Positions 6,144 through 10,587 of a stretch of DNA of 10,587 bases are shown one piece after another. The notes beneath the pieces were generated by a model. It did not search any database. It was not told the DNA's origin and worked only from the letters and a program-made list of their open reading frames with translations. The DNA is from Nitrospinota bacterium (GTDB lineage Bacteria > Nitrospirota > Thermodesulfovibrionia > Thermodesulfovibrionales > UBA1546), in assembly GCA_018896985.1 (NCBI GenBank), contig JAHILQ010000119.1, forward strand, positions 1 through 10,587, written 5' to 3'. The translations under genes and the position numbers were made by a program. Position 1 is the stretch's first letter; every line of letters begins with the position of its first letter.

Positions 6144-8060
6144 ATGAGAGAATTTGCAACAGAAGTTGTTGAAACCGATATATTGATACTCGGTGGAGGG
6201 ATGGCAGGCTGTGGCGCTGCAGTAGAGGCTGCATACTGGGCAAAGGCAACCGGAATGAAGGTAACACTTGTGGACAAGGCTGCCATTGACAGAAGTGGTC
6301 CTGTAGCCATGGGACTTTCTGCCATTAATACATATATGGGAATGGATGGAAAGGTAACTATGAATCCCCGTGCCCCGGAAAGGTATGCTGAGTATGTGAC
6401 GAATGACCAGATGGGTTTAGCAAGGCAGGACCTCGTCTATGATGTTGGAAGACATGTGGATGGCACAGTCAGACTCTTTGAGAAATGGGGACTTCCTATA
6501 TGGAAGGATGAGGCAGGGAATTTTACAAAATCAGGTGAATGGCAGGTGATGATATCCGGCGAGAGTTACAAGATCATCGTGGCAGAGGCAGCAAAGAACG
6601 CTATGGGTACCCTTGGTGATAAAGGCCAGATAATTGAGAGGGTCTACATCACGCACCTTCTGAAAGATGAGAAAGAGCCTGACAGGGTATGTGGTGCAGT
6701 CGGTTTTAGCGTCAGGGAAGACAAATTCTATGTGTTTAAGGCAAAGGTAGTTATCTGTATATTGGGTGGTGCGGTCCATGTATTCAGGCCAAGGTCTCAG
6801 GGTGAAGGCTTTGGGAGGTCCTGGATGCCGCCATTTTTAGCAGGAACGACTTATGCCCTCACTCTCCAGGCTGGGGGTGAGCTTACTCAGATGGATGTGA
6901 CCTTTGTCCCACCAAGGTTCAAAGACTCATATGGTCCTGTTGGCACATTCTTCCTGCTCTTTAAGACACCTGCAACAAATGCCTATGACGAGCCATATGT
7001 GGATGCGTATAAGTCCGAGACAGGGAAGTGGGCACCCTATTCAAACGCAAAGCCCGTGCCAACTCCTGTGAGAAATTATGATATGATACTCTGCGCGAAG
7101 GAAGGCAAGACACCGTTTCTCATGCACACAAACAGGGTGGTAGAAAGGTATCAGAAGGAGATAACAGATCCAAAGGAGCTGAAGAAGAAGCTAAAAGAGT
7201 ATGAGGCTGAGGCTTGGGAGGACTTCCTTGATATGACAATCGCAGGCGCCACAAACTGGGCTGCCCATAATATTGACCCCATGGAAAAACCGATGGAGCT
7301 TCAGTTGTCAGATTCTGTCTTCATAGGTTCACATGCCTCCTCTACTGGTGCATGGGTCTGTGGCGCTGAGGATCTTATGCCAGCAGAATACAAAGCAGAT
7401 TTCCCCGCACAGTATAACTGTATGACTACTGTTTTGGGTCTATTCACAGCAGGTTGCGGGGTAGGGGCATGTGCCCATAAGTTCTCAAGTGGCTCCCATG
7501 TACAGGGAAGGATTGTAGCAAAGTCAGCGATTAGGTTTGCCAATGACCAGAAGGACTACAAACCAACGGTATCTGATGATACGATAAATAAACTCAAGGA
7601 AATAGTGCTTAGACCAATTGCCCTCTATGACGAAAAAAGCACATATACAACGATGCCTGATGTGAATCCTAACTATATCTCCCCGCATAGTTTCCTATTC
7701 AGGTTACAGAAGATAATGGGAGAATATGCAGGTGGATGGGAGACATTGTATGGGACATCTGACAAGATGCTCGAGGTCGGCCTCTGGAAGTTAGCGTTCT
7801 GCGGAGAGGATATAGAGAAGATTGCTGCCAAGGACCTTCATGAGCTGCTGAGGGCATGGGAGTCAATACACAGATATTGGGTTGGCGAGGCATGTGTAAG
7901 GACAAGGCTGGCGAGGAAAGAGTCAAGATGGCCTGGGTATTACCATAAGTACGATTACCTTAAACTGGATGAAGGACAGAAGCACTTTGTAAACGTGAAA
8001 TATGATGTGGATAAGAAGGAATGGAAGATAATCGAAAGGCCAATGATTCCTATTGTTTAG
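6144..8060 (+). CDS. aprA: Adenylylsulfate (APS) reductase, alpha subunit
   Basis: AprA is the FAD catalytic subunit that reduces APS to sulfite plus AMP, belonging to the fumarate reductase/succinate dehydrogenase flavoprotein superfamily. It has 638 residues from the ATG at 6144. An ATG at 6138 is in frame, but GGAGGG (6132-6137) directly abuts it and is ideally placed 6 bases before 6144. The FAD dinucleotide fold is GGGMAGCGAA at 17-26, with a basic and acidic LVDK after strand two. Counterparts of the substrate-site residues of the Archaeoglobus enzyme are recognisable: Glu140 (GES), Trp227 (GRSWMPP), Arg258 (PPRFKD), Phe-Leu near 270-271 (FFLLFK) and His397 (GSHASS). The C-terminal helical domain is complete. 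A strong hairpin 31 bp after the stop appears to end the transcript. Confidence 0.97.
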   Translation: MREFATEVVETDILILGGGMAGCGAAVEAAYWAKATGMKVTLVDKAAIDRSGPVAMGLSAINTYMGMDGKVTMNPRAPERYAEYVTNDQMGLARQDLVYDVGRHVDGTVRLFEKWGLPIWKDEAGNFTKSGEWQVMISGESYKIIVAEAAKNAMGTLGDKGQIIERVYITHLLKDEKEPDRVCGAVGFSVREDKFYVFKAKVVICILGGAVHVFRPRSQGEGFGRSWMPPFLAGTTYALTLQAGGELTQMDVTFVPPRFKDSYGPVGTFFLLFKTPATNAYDEPYVDAYKSETGKWAPYSNAKPVPTPVRNYDMILCAKEGKTPFLMHTNRVVERYQKEITDPKELKKKLKEYEAEAWEDFLDMTIAGATNWAAHNIDPMEKPMELQLSDSVFIGSHASSTGAWVCGAEDLMPAEYKADFPAQYNCMTTVLGLFTAGCGVGACAHKFSSGSHVQGRIVAKSAIRFANDQKDYKPTVSDDTINKLKEIVLRPIALYDEKSTYTTMPDVNPNYISPHSFLFRLQKIMGEYAGGWETLYGTSDKMLEVGLWKLAFCGEDIEKIAAKDLHELLRAWESIHRYWVGEACVRTRLARKESRWPGYYHKYDYLKLDEGQKHFVNVKYDVDKKEWKIIERPMIPIV

Positions 8061-8090
8061 TTTGAGCCAATAGGTACTGAGAGGCATCTA

Positions 8091-8117
8091 TGGGGGCGAC
8101 CTTTTAGGTCGCCCCCC
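8091..8117 (+). terminator. Strong GC hairpin after aprA
   Basis: GGGGGCGACC (8092-8101) pairs perfectly with GGTCGCCCCC (8107-8116) around a 5-nt loop, a 10-bp stem extendable by a T-A pair. It is followed by CAAAGTTT, not by a true U-run, so termination may be partial or help may be needed. Its place 31 bp after aprA makes it the likely 3' end of the adk-to-aprA transcript. Confidence 0.7.
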
Positions 8118-8133
8118 AAAGTTTATTGTACAG

Positions 8134-8245
8134 AGCGTCATAAATCAACAACAACGTCATTCCCCGACTCGATCGGGGAATCCAGAAAACACTGGATTGT
8201 CCGGTCAAGCCGGACAATGACAAATTGATTACGACTTCTGACGCT
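8134..8245. repeat. Nested palindromic intergenic repeat (REP/MITE-like)
   Basis: The core (8156-8221) is bounded by GTCATT and AATGAC and holds three consecutive hairpins: CCCCGA (8162-8167) / TCGGGG (8173-8178), TCCAG (8181-8185) / CTGGA (8192-8196), and TTGTCCGG (8197-8204) / CCGGACAA (8210-8217, sharing its last A with the bounding AATGAC). This GTCATTCCC...CCAG...CTGG...AATGAC layout resembles dispersed palindromic repeats common in many bacterial genomes. Around it are outer arms AATCAA (8143-8148) / TTGATT (8225-8230) and AGCGTCA (8134-8140) / TGACGCT (8239-8245), so the whole 112 bp is imperfectly self-complementary. No transposase is encoded. With only one copy in the window its repeat status is inferred. 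Confidence 0.65.
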
Positions 8246-8254
8246 GAGTATAGA
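8225..8254 (+). promoter_or_regulatory. Predicted promoter for the cysteine-cluster gene pair
   Basis: TTGATT (8225-8230), an 18-bp spacer and TATAGA (8249-8254) form a candidate promoter. It lies in the right arm of the palindromic element, which would thus supply the -35 box. Transcription would start near 8261, inside the 16-bp tandem repeat. The match is moderate and unproven. Confidence 0.35.
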
Positions 8255-8256
8255 AT

Positions 8257-8286
8257 ATTAAAATAGTAGACAATTAAAATAGTAGA
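8257..8286. repeat. Two-unit 16-bp tandem repeat upstream of the first cysteine-cluster gene
   Basis: ATTAAAATAGTAGA occurs perfectly at 8257-8270 and 8273-8286, a period of 16 bp. It fills most of the predicted leader of the downstream gene, ending 9 bp before its ATG, and leaves no recognisable Shine-Dalgarno. It may be a simple duplication or a pair of protein-binding sites. Confidence 0.6.
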
Positions 8287-8295
8287 GAATAGTTT

Positions 8296-9072
8296 ATGAA
8301 TGAGGAATATACCGAAAAACACAGAAGGCTCTCTCTGGATGACAGATTCAAATTCTCATGTCATAAAGGGCTTACCTGTTTTAACACCTGCTGTAATGAT
8401 ATAAATATCTTTCTTACACCTTACGATGTCCTGAGGATGAGAAGGGGTGCCGGACTATCTTCTGGTGAGTTTTTAAAGAGATATACCATCGCACTCTTAG
8501 GAGATGAGGGGTTACCTCTGGTGGTGCTTAAGATGATGGAGGATGAAGATAAAAGCTGCCCTTTTGTCATGCCAGATGGGTGCGGGATATACCAGGACAG
8601 GCCATGGTCATGCAGGATGTATCCCATATTCCCGGCTTCCCCGAAGGAAGAAGGGTTTTTGATAGAGGAAAAGCCCTCATGCCTTGGATTCAAAGAGGGA
8701 AAACAATGGACAATAGAAGAGTGGAAGAGGGATCAGGGGATTAATATCTATGATAAAATGAATGAATCTTATAAAGAGGTCACCTTGCATGATTATTTTG
8801 AGAAGGGGAATAAGCTTGATTCAGGAAGGGCGAAGATGCTTTATAATGCCTGTTACGACATGGATGAGTTCAAGAGATTCATCTTTGAAACCAGGTTTTT
8901 TGATATCTATGATGTGGAGAATGGGGTTATTGAAAAGATAAAAGAAGATGAAGAAGAACTCTTAAGTTTTGGCTATGGATGGATAAGATTCAATCTGTTT
9001 TCAGAAGATACATTGAAACTTAAAGATAAGACATTGGATAGGCTCTTGCAGTCCAAGAGGGGAAAGGATTAA
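8296..9072 (+). CDS. YkgJ-family cysteine-cluster protein (paralogue 1)
   Basis: This 258-residue protein belongs to the YkgJ group, a family described as putative zinc- or iron-chelating; its cellular role is not established. Near the N-terminus is CHKGLTCFNTCC, with Cys22, Cys28, Cys32 and Cys33, followed by LTPYDVLRM. A second group, Cys88 (CPFV), Cys96 (DGCGIY), Cys106 (RPWSCRMYP) and Cys129 (SCLGF), completes eight cysteines that are all conserved in the neighbouring paralogue. Cys186 is extra. The C-terminal half is charged and helical, and no signal peptide or membrane segment is seen. The start at 8296 has no clear ribosome-binding site, unlike its neighbours. The gene ends 3 bp before paralogue 2 and lies between aprA and qmoA. 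A role in metal or iron-sulfur handling for Apr/Qmo is an inference from position. Confidence 0.85.
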   Translation: MNEEYTEKHRRLSLDDRFKFSCHKGLTCFNTCCNDINIFLTPYDVLRMRRGAGLSSGEFLKRYTIALLGDEGLPLVVLKMMEDEDKSCPFVMPDGCGIYQDRPWSCRMYPIFPASPKEEGFLIEEKPSCLGFKEGKQWTIEEWKRDQGINIYDKMNESYKEVTLHDYFEKGNKLDSGRAKMLYNACYDMDEFKRFIFETRFFDIYDVENGVIEKIKEDEEELLSFGYGWIRFNLFSEDTLKLKDKTLDRLLQSKRGKD

Positions 9073-9075
9073 ACC

Positions 9076-9849
9076 ATGTTACTGAGTATGAAGTTTGTAG
9101 AACCTATTGAGCGCACATTGAATTCAAAATTCAAGTTCAGGTGTCATAAAGATATCAGTTGCTTTAATAAATGCTGTAGTCGTGCAGATGTGCTTCTTAC
9201 CCCTTATGACATCGTAAGGATGAAAAAGAGGTTGGAAATTTCTTCAGAAGAATTCCTTAAGAAATACACCTATATTCATATTGATGAAAAGTCTTCACAT
9301 CCTTATGCAGTGCTTAAGATGATGGACGATAATGAAGGGAAATGTCCTTTTGTAACACCTGAGGGCTGTAGTATTTATGAAGACCGGCCTACTAACTGTC
9401 GATATTATCCCGTCGGTCAAGGTCTCATGATAAGTGGATCGGAGAAAGAGTCAGTAAATAAGGATTTCTATTTCTTTATCAGGGAACCGCAGTGTCTCGG
9501 CTATCAGGAAGACAAAGAGTGGACCATTGAAACATGGAGGATTGACCAGGGAGTTGACCTCTATGATGAGATGAACAGGGAGTGGAAGGAGATCCAGTTG
9601 AGGAGGGACACCCCCGGGCAACCCAAACTCGACTCGAATAAACAAGGCATGCTTTACATGGCAAGTTATGATATAGATAGGTTCAAGAAATTTATTTTTG
9701 AGAGCCGTTTTCTTGATGTTATTGATACTGAAGAAGTCGAAAAAATAAAGGCTGACGAGATTGCGCTGATGAAGTTCGGATTCAAATACTTAAAGTATGT
9801 TCTGATGCTTGAGGAAACATTGAAAGTGAAGGAAGAGTATAGAAAATAA
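9076..9849 (+). CDS. YkgJ-family cysteine-cluster protein (paralogue 2)
   Basis: This 257-residue protein is colinear with its upstream neighbour over the full length, showing a tandem gene duplication that has since diverged substantially. The eight shared cysteines are Cys23, Cys29, Cys33, Cys34, Cys90, Cys98, Cys108 and Cys140. Shared blocks include LTPYDIVRMK, the LKMMDDNEGKCPFVTPEGC region, EDRPTNCRYYP, QCLGY with the following EWTIETW, and DRFKKFIFESRFLDV. An insertion around 114-137 (GQGLMISGSEKES and following) distinguishes it from paralogue 1. AAGGA (9064-9068) sits 7 bases before the ATG and extends to within one base of the upstream stop codon, so translational coupling is likely. 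A second ATG at 9088 is possible but less well placed. Function is unknown beyond probable metal binding. Confidence 0.85.
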   Translation: MLLSMKFVEPIERTLNSKFKFRCHKDISCFNKCCSRADVLLTPYDIVRMKKRLEISSEEFLKKYTYIHIDEKSSHPYAVLKMMDDNEGKCPFVTPEGCSIYEDRPTNCRYYPVGQGLMISGSEKESVNKDFYFFIREPQCLGYQEDKEWTIETWRIDQGVDLYDEMNREWKEIQLRRDTPGQPKLDSNKQGMLYMASYDIDRFKKFIFESRFLDVIDTEEVEKIKADEIALMKFGFKYLKYVLMLEETLKVKEEYRK

Positions 9850-9856
9850 ACAACAG

Positions 9857-9873
9857 ATTTGAGGCGTTCAAAT
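9857..9873. promoter_or_regulatory. Inverted repeat upstream of the qmoA promoter
   Basis: ATTTGA (9857-9862) and TCAAAT (9868-9873) form a perfect inverted repeat around GGCGT, 34 bp upstream of the predicted -35 box. Its size suits a dimeric regulator, possibly an activator given its position. I do not recognise it as a known site. It is too short for a stable terminator and has no U-run. Confidence 0.3.
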
Positions 9874-9907
9874 GTCCTTCAAAATGTGATTTACTAAAAG
9901 TTTAGGC

Positions 9908-9935
9908 TTGACAAATATATGGTATTTTGTATACT
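9908..9935 (+). promoter_or_regulatory. Near-consensus sigma70 promoter for qmoA
   Basis: A perfect TTGACA (9908-9913) is followed, after a 16-bp AT-rich spacer, by TATACT (9930-9935). The predicted start near 9942 gives a leader of about 50 nt to the qmoA ATG. It is the best promoter match I saw in the window and suggests that qmo transcription is independent of apr. Confidence 0.7.
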
Positions 9936-9990
9936 AATAACGTTCCAAATCCATTACCTTTAAGCATATAACTATTTATGGAGGGATACT

Positions 9991-10587
9991 ATGGCAGCGG
10001 AGAAGACAAAAAGTATTTTGGTTGTGGGTGGAGGGATAAGCGGGATATCTACTACGTTGGAGGCAGCGGAGGTGGGGTATGAGGTCACCCTTATCGAGAA
10101 GAATCCATACCTTGGTGGAAGGGTAACCCAGCTCAATAAATATTTTCCAAAGTTGTGCCCACCCAATTGTGGGCTTGAGATAAATTTCAGAAGGATTAAG
10201 AACAATCCGAGAGTAAAAATTTATACCTTAGCAGAGGTAGAAAAGGTTTCGGGCACTGAGGGAGACTTTGATGTAACAGTAAGGCTAAATCCCCGTTATG
10301 TGAATGAGAATTGTACTGCCTGTAATGCCTGTCTTGATGTATGTCCTTTAGAAAGACCTAATGATTTTAATTTTGGTATGGATAAGACAAAGGCTATTTA
10401 TCTCCCACAAGATTTTGCCTTCCCTTTGAGATATGTAATTGATGATAAGGTCTGTAAGAAAGCTGAATGTGCTAAGTGTGTAGAGGCTTGCACATATAAG
10501 GCTATTGACCTTAATATGAAGGCTCAGAGCCTTTCATTAAAGGTAGGCTCTATTGTTTGGGCTACGGGTTGGAACCCTTATGATGCC
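9991..10587 (+). CDS. qmoA: Quinone-interacting membrane-bound oxidoreductase subunit A, N-terminal part
   Basis: QmoA is an HdrA-like flavoprotein of the QmoABC complex, which links the menaquinone pool to APS reductase. Only the first 199 residues are present; the frame is open to the window edge. The FAD fold begins VVGGGISGIS (11-20), with acidic LIEKN after strand two and LGGRVTQL (41-48). KLCPPNCGLEINFRRIK (54-70) is a signature of QmoA and related HdrA proteins. A ferredoxin-like Cys108-X2-Cys111-X2-Cys114-X3-Cys118-Pro and a second group, Cys155, Cys160, Cys163 and Cys167, suggest two [4Fe-4S] sites in this portion. GGAGGG (9980-9985) is five bases before the ATG. qmoB and qmoC would be expected beyond the edge. 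HdrA is the alternative, but the aprBA context strongly favours QmoA. Confidence 0.9.
   Translation, partial: MAAEKTKSILVVGGGISGISTTLEAAEVGYEVTLIEKNPYLGGRVTQLNKYFPKLCPPNCGLEINFRRIKNNPRVKIYTLAEVEKVSGTEGDFDVTVRLNPRYVNENCTACNACLDVCPLERPNDFNFGMDKTKAIYLPQDFAFPLRYVIDDKVCKKAECAKCVEACTYKAIDLNMKAQSLSLKVGSIVWATGWNPYDA

Noticed and set aside
8134..8286. CRISPR-like or insertion-sequence interpretation of the repeats after aprA.
   Set aside because: There are no regularly spaced direct repeats with unique spacers and no transposase; the element is a single nested palindrome plus a two-unit tandem repeat.
8104..8322. A 72-codon minus-strand open frame across the aprA to cysteine-cluster gene gap.
   Set aside because: It runs through the terminator hairpin and the palindromic repeat and has no family resemblance; it is a by-product of those structures.
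9978..9990. ATG at 9978 as the start of qmoA.
   Set aside because: It is out of frame with qmoA and contains the Shine-Dalgarno of the ATG at 9991.
9972..10205. Minus-strand open frame of 77 codons over the start of qmoA.
   Set aside because: It is antisense to qmoA, whose FAD-binding and QmoA signature motifs are clear.

Overview
The window comes from a bacterium with a dissimilatory sulfate-activation and APS-reduction locus: homo-oligomeric ATP sulfurylase (sat), both subunits of APS reductase (aprB, aprA) and the start of the quinone-interacting oxidoreductase subunit qmoA, with adenylate kinase (adk) at the head of the same gene run. The most likely source is an anaerobic sulfate reducer, perhaps Nitrospirota (Thermodesulfovibrionia-like) or a deeply branching Desulfobacterota lineage. 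That placement is inferred from gene order and protein style, not computed. A sulfur oxidiser running the pathway in reverse cannot be excluded, because no dsr genes are in view.

Layout. Positions 26-2180 hold two leftward RNA-modification genes: a THUMP/RlmL-type RNA methyltransferase followed by a DusB-type tRNA-dihydrouridine synthase. A 240-bp divergent intergenic region carries overlapping promoters in both directions, a degenerate octamer repeat and hairpins. Rightward from it is rdgB (nucleotide-pool sanitation, 2421-3017). A 218-bp AT-rich gap holds three copies of an 11-bp motif. It precedes the sulfate run adk, sat, a 112-residue unknown protein, aprB and aprA (3236-8060), in which every gene after adk has a strong Shine-Dalgarno sequence. 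A strong GC hairpin at 8092-8116 closes the run. It is followed by a nested palindromic repeat (8134-8245), a short tandem repeat, and two tandem paralogous YkgJ-type cysteine-cluster genes (8296-9849). qmoA then starts at 9991 behind its own near-consensus promoter and runs off the right edge. Positions 1-25 hold nothing identifiable.

How the genes work together. Sat makes APS and pyrophosphate from sulfate and ATP. AprBA reduces APS to sulfite and AMP using electrons passed from the quinone pool through Qmo. Adk turns AMP plus ATP into two ADP, so the operon recycles the AMP released by AprBA. The least understood parts are the small protein between sat and aprB, the two cysteine-cluster proteins between aprA and qmoA, and the non-coding structures that appear to split the locus into separately controlled units. 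No mobile-element gene, CRISPR array, tRNA or rRNA was seen.
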